NCBI GenBank assembly: GCA_021845645.1
Contig: JAJZVM010000022.1
Location: forward strand, 1-61,563
Direction: 5' to 3'
Source of the DNA: Bacillota bacterium
GTDB taxonomy: Bacteria; Bacillota_E; JAJZYS01; JAJYTV01
DNA: 61,563 nucleotides
The notes beneath the pieces were generated by a model. It saw only the letters and a list, made by a program, of their open reading frames with translations. It ran no database searches and was not told where the DNA came from. A program made the position numbers and the translations under genes. Positions 50,688 through 59,571 of this stretch are shown piece by piece; position 1 is the stretch's first letter; each line of letters begins with the position of its first letter.

Positions 50688-51185
50688 GTGGCTACCGCCC
50701 ACGAACTGCAAGCCGTGGCCGACGACGTCAAGCTCGGCGCTGGCGTGTACCTCGCACCGTTCGTCAACCTGTACGGTTGCGAGATCGGCGAGGAAACGCG
50801 GATCGGCGCGTTTGTCGAGATCACCGCGGGCGTGCGCATCGGCCGGAGGTGCAAGATCTCGTCGCACAGCTACATCTGCACAGGCGTCACGATCGGTGAC
50901 GGCGTCTTCATCGGCCATGGCGTGCTGTTCATCAACGACCTCAACCCGTCTGCCGTGACCGAGGCCGGAGAACTCCAGGGGCCCGGGGACTGGCAGCTTG
51001 TCCCGACCGTCGTCAAGGACATGGCCTCCATAGGAACCGGTGCGGTGGTCATGGGCGGCGTAACCATCGGTCAGGGTGCGCTCGTCGGCGCCGGGGCCGT
51101 CGTGACGCACGACGTGCCGGATGGCGCCGTCGTCGCTGGGGTGCCCGGGCGCGTCATCGGCTCGAGAAGGAGGGTCACGGCATGA
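50688..51185 (+). CDS. Left-handed beta-helix N-acetyltransferase (WlbB-like)
   Basis: A 165-residue hexapeptide-repeat acyltransferase. Repeats of the I-G-x-G type run through the protein (VKLGAGVYLAPFVNLYGCEIG, THIG-like RIGAFVEIT, IGDGVFIGHGV, IGTGAVVMGGVTIGQGALVGAG) and end with VAGVPGRVIG. It should acetylate the 3-amino group made by the aminotransferase using acetyl-CoA. GAAGGAGGGA precedes GTG 50688 by seven bases, and its stop overlaps the aminotransferase start by four bases. Confidence 0.9.
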   Translation: MATAHELQAVADDVKLGAGVYLAPFVNLYGCEIGEETRIGAFVEITAGVRIGRRCKISSHSYICTGVTIGDGVFIGHGVLFINDLNPSAVTEAGELQGPGDWQLVPTVVKDMASIGTGAVVMGGVTIGQGALVGAGAVVTHDVPDGAVVAGVPGRVIGSRRRVTA

Positions 51186-52273
51186 TCCGGATGGTGGACC
51201 TGCCGGCGCTGCACAAGCCGATCCAATCCGAACTCGATCTGGCCGCCGACCATGTGCTGGGCCACCAGCACTTCGTCGGCGGTCCTGAGGTGCAGGTCTT
51301 CGAGGAGGCGTTCGCCGCCTGGGTGGGATCTCGGTATTGCGTCACAGTGAACTCGGGTACCGCAGCCCTCCTGCTCGGCCTCATGGCCCTTGATTTGCCC
51401 AACGGCGCCAAAGTGGCCACCGTGGCCAACACATTCCTTGCGACCGTCGAGGCGATCATCTGGGCCGGCTACGATGTCGCATGGGTGGACATCGATCCGG
51501 ATACGGGACTCATGGATCCTTCGTCACTCGAGGAGGTCCTCAGACGGGAGCACGTGGCTGCGGTGCTGCCGGTTCATCTCTACGGCGCAGCAGCCCCGAT
51601 GCCCGCCATCGTCGAGATCGCGCACCGCCACGGAGCCCAGGTCGTCGTGGACGCCTGCCAGGCGCACGGCACCAGGGTGCGGACGCCCGCAGGGCTGATG
51701 CCAGCGGTCTGGGGCACACGCTGGGCGGCCTACAGCTTCTATCCGACCAAAAACCTGGGGGCTTTGGGCGATGGCGGGGCCATCCTGACCGACGACAAAG
51801 AGATCGCCGACAGGGTGCGTCTGCTGCGCCACCACGGCCAGCGCGTACGCAACGAGAGCACCCGTCCAGGCTTCACGGAGCGGCTCGATACGCTGCAGGC
51901 GGCCTGGCTGCTCGCGAAGCTGCCCCACCTGGCAACATGGAATGGCCGGCGCAGGGAGCTAGCAGCCATCTACGACGGTATCCTGCCGGCTGCGCTGCGC
52001 CTCAGGAACGATCTGCACGGGGAGTCGGTCTTCCACCTCTACACGATCCGTTTGCCCCACCGCGACGTCGTCCGGGAACTTCTCGCCGCCCAGGGCGTCC
52101 AGGCCGACGTCTACTACCCCCACCCCGCTTACAGCCTCCTGCCTGGGTCGCGTCCGCGGCTGCCCGCCACGCAGAGGCTGATGGACCAGGTGTTGAGCCT
52201 GCCGATCCATCCCGCCCTCGCGGACGACGATGTGCGCCGCATCGCCCTTGAAGTTGTCGAAGCGGCGACCTAG
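51182..52273 (+). CDS. DegT/DnrJ/EryC1/StrS-family sugar aminotransferase
   Basis: A 363-residue PLP enzyme that aminates a nucleotide 3-ketosugar. It has VNSGTAALLLGL (cofactor phosphate), VLPVHLYG, VVDACQAHG and the PLP-binding lysine in SFYPTKNLGALGDGG (near residue 192), then LRHHGQ. It is translationally coupled to the acetyltransferase. The oxidoreductase-acetyltransferase-aminotransferase order implies UDP-2,3-diamino-sugar synthesis for a surface glycan or glycoprotein. Confidence 0.93.
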   Translation: MIRMVDLPALHKPIQSELDLAADHVLGHQHFVGGPEVQVFEEAFAAWVGSRYCVTVNSGTAALLLGLMALDLPNGAKVATVANTFLATVEAIIWAGYDVAWVDIDPDTGLMDPSSLEEVLRREHVAAVLPVHLYGAAAPMPAIVEIAHRHGAQVVVDACQAHGTRVRTPAGLMPAVWGTRWAAYSFYPTKNLGALGDGGAILTDDKEIADRVRLLRHHGQRVRNESTRPGFTERLDTLQAAWLLAKLPHLATWNGRRRELAAIYDGILPAALRLRNDLHGESVFHLYTIRLPHRDVVRELLAAQGVQADVYYPHPAYSLLPGSRPRLPATQRLMDQVLSLPIHPALADDDVRRIALEVVEAAT

Positions 52274-52374
52274 CTGGCCTCAAGTCGGTCCCGGGCAGGG
52301 CCCCGTGCCCACCTTGTGGCGACTCCGGCTGGTGGACGTCGGTACCCGGTCGAGCGGATCAGGTCGACGCAGGC

Positions 52375-53283
52375 TCATCCTTCGGGTCTGTGCCCGGCAT
52401 CCGTCTGAAGCGTTTCCGTTCGGATCTTCCCCCCGCCCGCGATGAGCGCGACGCTCGACAGGATGACCAGCAGCCCCAGGGCCATGCGCAGCGAGATGCT
52501 CTCGCCCAGGAAAAGCGCTCCCCAGATCACCGCAAACACGGGCACGAGGAAGGTCACGGTCGATGTCCGCAGCGCGCCGACGCTGTGAATCAGCGCAAAG
52601 TACAGCAGATAGGCGACTGCCGTGCAGACGACGGCCAGCATCAGTACCGACACGATGACAACTCCATCCGGCCGCGCGTGCGGCAAAAACAGCAGGCTGA
52701 TCGGCAGGAGGAGCAAAGTTGCCCCAAGCTGCTGGCCGATGGCGATGTCGAGCGGCTTCTCGCCGCGAAAGTAGCGCTCGGAGAAGACGTTCGCCACACC
52801 GTACGAGAGTGCCGCAAGCAAGGAGAAGGCTGCCGGCAGCCAAGCCCAGATGCCGTGCATGGCCTTGCCACCGCCTACCAGCACGCCGACGCCGGCGACC
52901 CCGAGCACGACGCCGGCAATCTTCATTGGGGTGAGCCTGGCCCGGCTCCACGCCCACGCGACCAGGGCCGTGAAGACGGGTGTCGTCGCATTGAGGATTG
53001 CCGCCAGCCCCACGTCGATGCGGAGTTCCGCCGCGGCGATCAGCGTGAACGGGACGGCGGCATTCGCAGCGCCCAGCACCAGATACTGCCACCATCTATG
53101 TGCGACGCGGACCGGCTGACGCGCGACCAGCGCGAAACCGAGCAGGGCGGCCGAGGCGAGCAGAACCCGCACCTCGATCAGCACAACCGGCCCCAGGGCG
53201 GGAACGCCTATGCGGAGAAAGAGGAACGAGCCACCCCATATGGCGGCCAGGGCACCAAGCATCAGGACGTCCTTGGGCTTCAC
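52375..53283 (-). CDS. EamA/DMT-family transporter
   Basis: A 302-residue, ten-helix permease made of two EamA repeats (AAIWGGSFLFLRIGVPAL; AALSYGVANVFSERYFRG), typical of RhaT/YdcZ-like exporters of amino acids or metabolites. The substrate is unknown. The start is probably GTG 53283, with a poor ribosome-binding site, 31 bases after guaA on the same strand, so it may be read through from guaA. The 100 bases to the aminotransferase end contain no clear terminator. Confidence 0.88.
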   Translation of the reverse strand: MKPKDVLMLGALAAIWGGSFLFLRIGVPALGPVVLIEVRVLLASAALLGFALVARQPVRVAHRWWQYLVLGAANAAVPFTLIAAAELRIDVGLAAILNATTPVFTALVAWAWSRARLTPMKIAGVVLGVAGVGVLVGGGKAMHGIWAWLPAAFSLLAALSYGVANVFSERYFRGEKPLDIAIGQQLGATLLLLPISLLFLPHARPDGVVIVSVLMLAVVCTAVAYLLYFALIHSVGALRTSTVTFLVPVFAVIWGALFLGESISLRMALGLLVILSSVALIAGGGKIRTETLQTDAGHRPEG

Positions 53284-53314
53284 GGGCCAGCGCTCGCCGC
53301 CGGACGCGGCAATC

Positions 53315-54844
53315 TCACTCCCACTCGATCGTGCCAGGCGGCTTCGAGGTCACGTCGTAAAGAACGCGGTTGATCCCCGGAACCTCGCTGACGATGGCCG
53401 AGGCAATCCTCTGCAAAAGCGCAGGTTCGAGCTTTGCCCAGTCCGCTGTCATCCCGTCGTCGGAGGTTACGACGCGAACGACCAGCGCCTCGCCGTAGGT
53501 GCGGTGATCCCCCATGACGCCGACCGTGCGCACACCCGGCAGCACCGCAAACCACTGCCAGAGGTCGTCCGCGATGCCTGCCGCTTCGATCTCGCGGCGC
53601 ACCACAAGGTCCGCACGGCGCAAGAGTTCGAGACGTCCCGGCTGCACTTCGCCGACCATGCGGATGGCGAGTCCCGGTCCCGGAAACGGTTGACGCTGCA
53701 CGAGCGAGCGCGGCAGACCGAGTTCGGTACCAAGGCGCCGCACCTCATCCTTGAACAGTTCGCGCAGCGGCTCGAGCAGGCGGAACCGGAGGTCTTCCGG
53801 CAGGCCGCCGACGTTGTGATGGCTCTTGATCACAGCCGCCTGTCCCGGGCCGCTCTCGATCACGTCCGGGTAGAGGGTCCCTTGCACCAGGAAGTCGGTC
53901 GGCCCGAGCTTCTGCGCTTCCTCTTCAAAGACACGGATGAAGAGATTGCCGATGCGCTTGCGCTTCTCCTCAGGGTCGACAACACCGGCGAGCGCCGCCA
54001 GGAATCGGTCCTCGGCCTTAACGTGGATGAAGCGCAGTGGAACGCGCTCGGTGAATGCGCGTTCCACCTCCTCGGCCTCGCCCGCGCGCAGGAAGCCATG
54101 GTCCACGAAGACCGCAGTCAGACGGTCGCCAAGTGCCCTGTGCACAATGGCTGCCGCGACGGCCGAGTCGACGCCGCCCGACAGTGCGACGAGCGCCGAG
54201 CGGTCGCCCACCTCGGCCTGGATGCGCGGCACTTCGCGTTCGAGGAAGGAACCCATGTCCCAGCCGCCAGTCAGCCCCACGACGGAGTAGAGGAAGTTGC
54301 GCAGGAGTTCCATGCCGTGCTCGGTGTGGACCACCTCAGGGTGAAACTGCACCGCATAGATCTTGCGGGCGGCATCGCCCATGGCTGCACATGGCGCACC
54401 GTCGCTCCCGAGCAGCAGGGAGAAACCGGGCGGCAGGCTCTCGACCCGGTCGCCATGGCTCATCCACACACGAAACCGTTCCGGCACACCGGCGAGCAGC
54501 GGGTCTTCGACACCTGTCCGCCGCGCCTCGGCCGGCCCGTACTCGGGGAGTCCAGGATCGACCCGTCCGCCGAGGGCGTGCGCGAGGTACTGCATGCCGT
54601 AGCAGATGCCGAGCTGGGGGATGCCTGACGTCAGGATGCGGTCGTCCAGCCTCGGCGCGCCGGGCCTGTAGACGCTGTCGGGACCTCCGCTCAGGATCAG
54701 GGCCTGCGGCTCCTTGGCCAGCAGTTGCTCGAAAGTAGCCGTGGCAGGCACGATTTCCGCGTAGACGCCCAGTTCGCGCACGCGGCGGGCGATCAGCTGG
54801 GCGTACTGGGCACCGAAGTCAAGAACAAGTACGCGCTCCGTCAT
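53315..54844 (-). CDS. guaA: GMP synthase (glutamine-hydrolysing)
   Basis: A 509-residue amidotransferase converting XMP to GMP. The class-I glutaminase domain has [17 protein letters not shown], the nucleophile cysteine in LGICYGMQ (near residue 81) and QFHPEV. The ATP-pyrophosphatase domain has [10 protein letters not shown] (near 222), and the dimerisation domain has [12 protein letters not shown] and the C-terminal KPPGTIEWE. Its start overlaps the hpt stop by four bases (ATGA), coupling GMP synthesis and salvage. Confidence 0.97.
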   Translation of the reverse strand: MTERVLVLDFGAQYAQLIARRVRELGVYAEIVPATATFEQLLAKEPQALILSGGPDSVYRPGAPRLDDRILTSGIPQLGICYGMQYLAHALGGRVDPGLPEYGPAEARRTGVEDPLLAGVPERFRVWMSHGDRVESLPPGFSLLLGSDGAPCAAMGDAARKIYAVQFHPEVVHTEHGMELLRNFLYSVVGLTGGWDMGSFLEREVPRIQAEVGDRSALVALSGGVDSAVAAAIVHRALGDRLTAVFVDHGFLRAGEAEEVERAFTERVPLRFIHVKAEDRFLAALAGVVDPEEKRKRIGNLFIRVFEEEAQKLGPTDFLVQGTLYPDVIESGPGQAAVIKSHHNVGGLPEDLRFRLLEPLRELFKDEVRRLGTELGLPRSLVQRQPFPGPGLAIRMVGEVQPGRLELLRRADLVVRREIEAAGIADDLWQWFAVLPGVRTVGVMGDHRTYGEALVVRVVTSDDGMTADWAKLEPALLQRIASAIVSEVPGINRVLYDVTSKPPGTIEWE

Positions 54845-55380
54845 GGAGCGACTGCTTCGCTGCGCAGGACGAGAAGCTCGGGATGGTTGCGGTAGCGGCC
54901 GGCGTAGTCCAGGCCGTATCCGACGACGAAGGCATCGGGAATGCGGAAGCCGACATAGTCCGCCTGCACCGCGACCTCGCGACGCTCGGCCTTGTCGAGC
55001 AGTGTACATATGCGGATCGAACGCGGCTTGCGCGCCATGAGATTCTGCAGCAGGAAGTTCAGCGTGCGACCGGTGTCGATGATGTCTTCCACGATCAGGA
55101 CGTCCCGACCCTCGATCGATTCGTCGAGATCCTTGAGCACGCGGACGGCACCGGATGAGACCGAAGCATCGCCGTATGAAGAGACAGCCATGAAGTCCAT
55201 TTCCACCATGCCCTTGATCTCCCGCACCAAGTCGGCCGTAAAGATCACGGCACCGCGCAAGACCGACACCGCGAGCAGAGGCTGATCTCCGCTCAAGTCC
55301 TCGGAGATCTCGGCGCCAAGTTCCTGCACCCGCTTCGCAATCGCCTCGCGCCTGAGAAGCACCCGCTCGACTTCGTCCAT
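54841..55380 (-). CDS. hpt: Hypoxanthine(-guanine) phosphoribosyltransferase
   Basis: A 179-residue purine-salvage enzyme with the PRPP-binding motif [14 protein letters not shown] (near residues 93-106), [17 protein letters not shown], and the purine-specificity end [21 protein letters not shown] 55380 is preferred to an in-frame TTG three codons upstream; neither has a strong ribosome-binding site. It heads the hpt-guaA pair. Confidence 0.94.
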   Translation of the reverse strand: MDEVERVLLRREAIAKRVQELGAEISEDLSGDQPLLAVSVLRGAVIFTADLVREIKGMVEMDFMAVSSYGDASVSSGAVRVLKDLDESIEGRDVLIVEDIIDTGRTLNFLLQNLMARKPRSIRICTLLDKAERREVAVQADYVGFRIPDAFVVGYGLDYAGRYRNHPELLVLRSEAVAP

Positions 55381-55433
55381 ATTCGCCAAGCCGGGGAGCC
55401 CGGCCGGCCCATCACTCCTTCCGTCTCACACAT

Positions 55434-55464
55434 AAAGAAAAACACCGGAGCCCGGCCGTCCGGC
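55434..55464 (-). terminator. Probable terminator of the molybdenum-enzyme maturation operon
   Basis: On the minus strand TCCGG-type arms (55464-55459 and 55449-55444) form a six-bp stem around a GC-rich nine-base loop and are followed by TGTTTTTCTTT. It lies 60 bases past the last gene of that operon and before hpt. Confidence 0.6.
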
Positions 55465-55524
55465 AAGTCCCTTTCTTGCAGAGTAACAGCCGGATTGCAG
55501 GCTGAAAAGGTGCGGCGGCGGATT

Positions 55525-56391
55525 TCAGGGATCATCGCCCCGGAGCGCGAGAAGCGCGGCTGTCCTGATGAGCGCGAGACGCTCCGGGACCGTGTCCCCC
55601 GCGAAGAGAACCCTCTTGACTCCTCTTGGCAAGCCGGGGCCCCTGAAGCCTAGGATGCCCCTTCCCTCCTGACTCGGGCCGGCAGCCAGGCTGTCCCCGA
55701 TCCGCCATGCCTTGCCCGCACACGACTGCTCAGCCTCTCGCGCCAGATCATCGCGCCAGAGAACGGTCCCCGGCTGTTCGTCGTCCCAGCCCTCGCGCAG
55801 CGCGAACCTGCGGTAGGCCGCGAAGTCGTCGATGTCCTGTTCCACCCGGTCGAGAGGCACGGGCACGACGCGGGTGCCGTCGCGGCGCAGCAAGGCCCGC
55901 GCGCCAGCGTCCCAAGCGAGGTCGAAGAGGTCGGGCATAAGGTGTCCGGCCAGAACGGCGGGTGCTCCCAGGCGTCCCTCGACGTCGACGGCCGCCGCAG
56001 CGTCCACGCCTTCGGTGCCCCTGAACGCGTGCACCAGCCCCGTCAGATCCCTGCCCTCGAGGCCTGGGACGTCTGCTGGCAGCACGAGCAGGGCCTCGAG
56101 CCTCTCACCCAGGGCGACCGCCGCCCTCGCGGCCAGGGCGAGAGATGTCCCCATGCCGCGGTCCGCGTCGGGGTTCTCGAGGAACAGGATCCGCGGCTGC
56201 GCGAGCGTACTGATCGCCGCGCGATGCAGCGCGGCGTCGCCGGGCAAAACGCAGAGCACGCGGTCCCCGACGGCCAATGCCAGGCGCAACGCCCTGCTCA
56301 GCAGCGTTTCACCCGGCCCCGCCGGCATGAGCAGCTTCGGCGCGCCGAAGCGCCTTCCGCCGCCCGCCGCAAGCAGGGCAACCGCTATCAT
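55525..56391 (-). CDS. MobA/MocA-like molybdenum cofactor nucleotidyltransferase with extra C-terminal domain
   Basis: A 288-residue protein. The N-terminal 190 residues form a nucleotidyltransferase (LLAAGGGRRFGAPKLLMP at residues 6-23; LPADVPGLEG) like MocA, which adds CMP to molybdopterin for xanthine-dehydrogenase-family enzymes. The last 95 residues (from about GWDDEQPGTVLWRDD) are not part of that domain; GDSLAAGPSQEGRGILGFRG is Gly-rich and unassigned. It is coupled to xdhC by an ATGA overlap, consistent with cofactor preparation for a CO dehydrogenase-like enzyme. Confidence 0.85.
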   Translation of the reverse strand: MIAVALLAAGGGRRFGAPKLLMPAGPGETLLSRALRLALAVGDRVLCVLPGDAALHRAAISTLAQPRILFLENPDADRGMGTSLALAARAAVALGERLEALLVLPADVPGLEGRDLTGLVHAFRGTEGVDAAAAVDVEGRLGAPAVLAGHLMPDLFDLAWDAGARALLRRDGTRVVPVPLDRVEQDIDDFAAYRRFALREGWDDEQPGTVLWRDDLAREAEQSCAGKAWRIGDSLAAGPSQEGRGILGFRGPGLPRGVKRVLFAGDTVPERLALIRTAALLALRGDDP

Positions 56392-57437
56392 GCGCTGCGG
56401 CGAACGGAGCAAATCTCGGCCACGATGCTGAGCGCGATCTCCTCCGGCGTGCGCGCTCCGATGCGGATGCCGGCCGGGGAATGGAGCACCTCAGGGTCCT
56501 CGTCACCGATCGCGCCAAGGTCCCTGAGGTGGCCGAGCATGCTCTGGCGCCTGCCCTCGGAACTCAGGAGGCCGATGTAAGGCACTTTGGCCCGAAGCGA
56601 TGCCGTCAGGGCTGCAAGGTCCCGCTCGACCTGGTGCCCCATCACGACGACGTAGCTTTGGGAGCCGAGTTCCGACAGCTCCGAGTAGTCCTTCAGGGCC
56701 AGACAGCGCACGTCGGCATGTGGAAAGCGGTCCGGCGAGGCCAGGTGCGGCCTTGGGTCGACCACCTGAACCTTGAACCCCAGCTCAAGCGCCAACCTGG
56801 CGAGCGGCTGCGCGTCGTCCGTGGCTCCGAAAATCACGCACTCCGCCTCCGCAGGCACGATCCAGGCGAAGATCTCGGCATCCTGCGGCATGTCCTGCAG
56901 GCGTACAGCCAGCGGCGCGCGCGCGCCGCGCAACTGCTCCTCGGCCATGCCGACGAAAGCGGCGTCGATCTCTGCGTTGCCAAGGCTGCCAAAGTTCGCA
57001 TGGCCCGGGATGTAGACGATGTCGCGCATGACGCCCTGACGCGCCAGGTCCAGGCGAACACCGCGCGCCACCGGCATGCCGTCCGCGAACCTGTTCAGGA
57101 AGCGGCCGAGCGGCGTGTCTCCCGATGGCAGTTTCTCCAGCAGCACGTCGACGATGCCGGGACAGCCCATGCCGTAGCCGAAGATGCTTTCGTCGCTCGT
57201 GTCGTAGCGGAGGATACGCGGCTCCGCCATCGGCAGGTCTGCCGCCTCGCCCGCAACCTCGGATTCGAGGCAGCCTCCGGAAACCAGCCCCAGCACGCCT
57301 CCGCCAGGAGCCACGTAGACACTCGCGCCCTCACGCTGGTATGCGGAACCCTCGACTGCGACGATCGTGCCGAGCGCTCCCGGAACCCCCTTGCGCCAAG
57401 CGTCGAGGGCGGCCCGGATCACCTGTTGCTGCATCAT
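56388..57437 (-). CDS. XdhC/CoxI-family molybdenum hydroxylase maturation factor
   Basis: A 349-residue protein. The XdhC N-domain (GALGTIVAVEGSAYQREGA; GLVSGGCLE; GYGMGCPGIVDVLLE) binds the molybdenum cofactor and helps its sulfuration. The C-terminal Rossmann domain (ECVIFGATDDAQPLARLAL, VVDPRPHLA) follows. It starts in an ATGATG that overlaps the coxE-like stop. Such proteins insert MCD into CO dehydrogenase or xanthine dehydrogenase. Confidence 0.92.
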   Translation of the reverse strand: MMQQQVIRAALDAWRKGVPGALGTIVAVEGSAYQREGASVYVAPGGGVLGLVSGGCLESEVAGEAADLPMAEPRILRYDTSDESIFGYGMGCPGIVDVLLEKLPSGDTPLGRFLNRFADGMPVARGVRLDLARQGVMRDIVYIPGHANFGSLGNAEIDAAFVGMAEEQLRGARAPLAVRLQDMPQDAEIFAWIVPAEAECVIFGATDDAQPLARLALELGFKVQVVDPRPHLASPDRFPHADVRCLALKDYSELSELGSQSYVVVMGHQVERDLAALTASLRAKVPYIGLLSSEGRRQSMLGHLRDLGAIGDEDPEVLHSPAGIRIGARTPEEIALSIVAEICSVRRSA

Positions 57438-58570
57438 GATGGGCGTCTCCCTTTCAACGAGTACACGAGCTTCGTAAGGGCGCGCGGATCGAGCGCGTCC
57501 CCGAAGCCGTCGCAATACGGCAAGGCCAGTCGCACACCGCTCTGCACCGGTTCGAAGCCTGGCGTGCCTGCGAGAGGACTGAGCCAGAACAGATACCTGA
57601 CGCTGCTTCTGAGGCCCGCCAGGGCGCCCCGCAGCAGGGCCGGCTCGCCGGTATCGAGTCCGTCGGACACGACGACGACGATGCTTCGCTCGCCGAGTAG
57701 GCGCCGGCCCCAATCTGCCGTGAAGCGATGCAGGGCAAAGCCGATGCGCGTACCTCCGCCGTAGGCAAACCCAAGGTTGCGCAGGGCCGCCGCTCCCTCC
57801 CTGCGCCGCAGCCTGTCCGTGATGCGCCGAATCTCCGTTGAGAAGGCGAAGACCTCAGTCCGCCCGGACTGGCGCACCATGGCCTGCGCCAGGCGGAGCA
57901 CCTTGCGGTCGTCACCCGACATGGAGCGGCTCAGGTCGCAGAGCAGCACCACGCGCGGCGGCCGCAGGCGGCGCCGCCGTCTGGGCAGGTGCACGATCTC
58001 GCCCGCGGTGGCATGCGCCCTGCGCAGGCTGCGCCTAAGATCAACGTCGCCGCGGCGGCCCGGGCGCTTGCGTCGACCCTCGCCCATCCTGAGCGCAGCC
58101 AGGAATCCTGCTGCGTCGCGCATGGCTTCGGCCATGCCCTGCTGTGCTGGCGGCAGCGCTCCCGTTGGCCCCTGCGCGGCAAAGGGGCTGTAGTGCGAAC
58201 GAGGGACGGGCCGCGTTTCCTCCCCACCCGCTTCCCTGGCGGTTGACGTCGCCCGCGCTTCCCCTCCGGTTTCCGCTGACCCGATCTCCATGCCGCCTGT
58301 CGCCTGCCCCGGACTCTCCGGCTCGGGCGAAAGCCGCTCGCCGCGCAACCAGAGTGGATAGATCTCGTCGAAGACGGCCTGGGCCCGTCGCGTACGGGCG
58401 TAGATGGAGCGCAGACTCAGGCGGACGTCTTCGCCGTCCGTGACACCCACGTCAGCCAGCGCACGGAGAGCCAGTGCCTGGGCGTCAACCCCGACTGGCA
58501 GGCCCAGCTTGCGCAACGTGCCGCCGAGTTCCGTCACCCGTCGGCGCAGCGCCGCCCCTTTGCCGTTCAT
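57434..58570 (-). CDS. VWA-domain protein, CoxE-like
   Basis: A 378-residue protein. A variable Arg/Pro/Gly-rich N-terminal half leads to a von Willebrand A domain with the MIDAS signature DLSRSMSG (near residue 220), GGGTRIG and VVVSDGLDTGEP. CoxE works with the MoxR-type ATPase CoxD to mature the copper-molybdenum active site of CO dehydrogenase. The start overlaps the ATPase gene stop by four bases. Confidence 0.9.
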   Translation of the reverse strand: MNGKGAALRRRVTELGGTLRKLGLPVGVDAQALALRALADVGVTDGEDVRLSLRSIYARTRRAQAVFDEIYPLWLRGERLSPEPESPGQATGGMEIGSAETGGEARATSTAREAGGEETRPVPRSHYSPFAAQGPTGALPPAQQGMAEAMRDAAGFLAALRMGEGRRKRPGRRGDVDLRRSLRRAHATAGEIVHLPRRRRRLRPPRVVLLCDLSRSMSGDDRKVLRLAQAMVRQSGRTEVFAFSTEIRRITDRLRRREGAAALRNLGFAYGGGTRIGFALHRFTADWGRRLLGERSIVVVVSDGLDTGEPALLRGALAGLRSSVRYLFWLSPLAGTPGFEPVQSGVRLALPYCDGFGDALDPRALTKLVYSLKGRRPS

Positions 58571-59511
58571 TGGGCTCCACCACCCTGGTCCCGGCCGAGG
58601 AGAGAGGGCAGCTCGGCGATGACAAGCGCGCGGTCCTCGCGGTCTTTGAGCACCGCCGCGAAGCTCTCCTGGCACGCATCGGGATCGAGCTCAGCGTGGC
58701 CGAGAGCGACCAGTGCTTTCGCCCAATCGAGGCTCTCCGCGACGCCCGGCGCCCTGCCGAGCGGAAGTTGACGCAGGCGCTGCATGAACAGCGCGATCTG
58801 CTGGGCCAGGCGGCGATCCACATCGGGCAGCCTCGCCTCGAGGATTTCAGCTTCCATGGCCGGCTCCGGGTAGTCGATCCAGTGGTAGAGGCAACGCCGC
58901 CGCAAGGCGTCCGAAAGCTCGCGCGTACGGTTTGAGGTAAGGATTACCTTGGGCCGCTCCGCGGCATGCAGGGTGCCGAGTTCGGGAATTGTGACCTGGA
59001 ACTCGCCCAGGAGTTCGAGCAGAAATGCCTCGAACTCCTCGTCCGCGCGATCGACTTCATCGATGAGCAGGACCGGGGCCGGCGGGCCCGCGGTGATCGC
59101 CTGCAGGAGTGGCCGCTCAAGAAGGAACTCCCGTGCGAACAGGTTGTGCGAAAGGTCGGCGAGATCCCCCTTGAGGGCCTCCGCCAACCTGATGCGCAGC
59201 AACTGGCGCGGATAGTCCCATTCATACAGGGCTGCGGCAGAGTCGAGCCCCTCGTAGCACTGAAGCCGAATCAACCGGGTGCCAAGATGCTGCGCAAGAA
59301 CCTTGGCAAGCTCCGTCTTGCCCACACCAGCGGGCCCCTCGACAAGAAGGGGCTGGTCAAGGGCGAGCATGAGGTGAAGGGATGTCGCGAGCGCCCGGTC
59401 TGCTACGTAGCCCTTCTGGCGCAGCGCAGCCGCTATGCTGTCAATCTGGGGATGGATGGTACCTCGCTCCGTTTCGCCGGGTGGTTCCCGAGCAACTAGA
59501 TGGTAGCACAC
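58567..59511 (-). CDS. MoxR-family AAA+ ATPase, CoxD-like
   Basis: About 300-314 residues: Walker A LVEGPAGVGKTELAK (near residue 57-71), Walker B VLLIDEVDRAD, sensor-1 ILTSNRTREL and an arginine-finger region RRRCLYHWIDYP. It is the energy-providing partner of the VWA protein. The start is uncertain: GTG 59511 has no ribosome-binding site, and the family usually begins about 25 residues later (near DSIAAALRQKGYVADRA), where only non-standard start codons are seen. It is the first gene of the maturation operon; no structural coxMSL genes lie upstream in the window. Confidence 0.88.
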   Translation of the reverse strand: MCYHLVAREPPGETERGTIHPQIDSIAAALRQKGYVADRALATSLHLMLALDQPLLVEGPAGVGKTELAKVLAQHLGTRLIRLQCYEGLDSAAALYEWDYPRQLLRIRLAEALKGDLADLSHNLFAREFLLERPLLQAITAGPPAPVLLIDEVDRADEEFEAFLLELLGEFQVTIPELGTLHAAERPKVILTSNRTRELSDALRRRCLYHWIDYPEPAMEAEILEARLPDVDRRLAQQIALFMQRLRQLPLGRAPGVAESLDWAKALVALGHAELDPDACQESFAAVLKDREDRALVIAELPSLLGRDQGGGAQ

Positions 59512-59571
59512 GGCGTTCGGCGGTCACGGATCGGACTTTGCTCCAAGAGACCCTGTCAAGGTACAAACGAG

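Noticed and set aside
52274..52374. A terminator after the aminotransferase gene (GGGCA...TGCCC).
   Set aside because: Only a five-bp stem and no T-tract.
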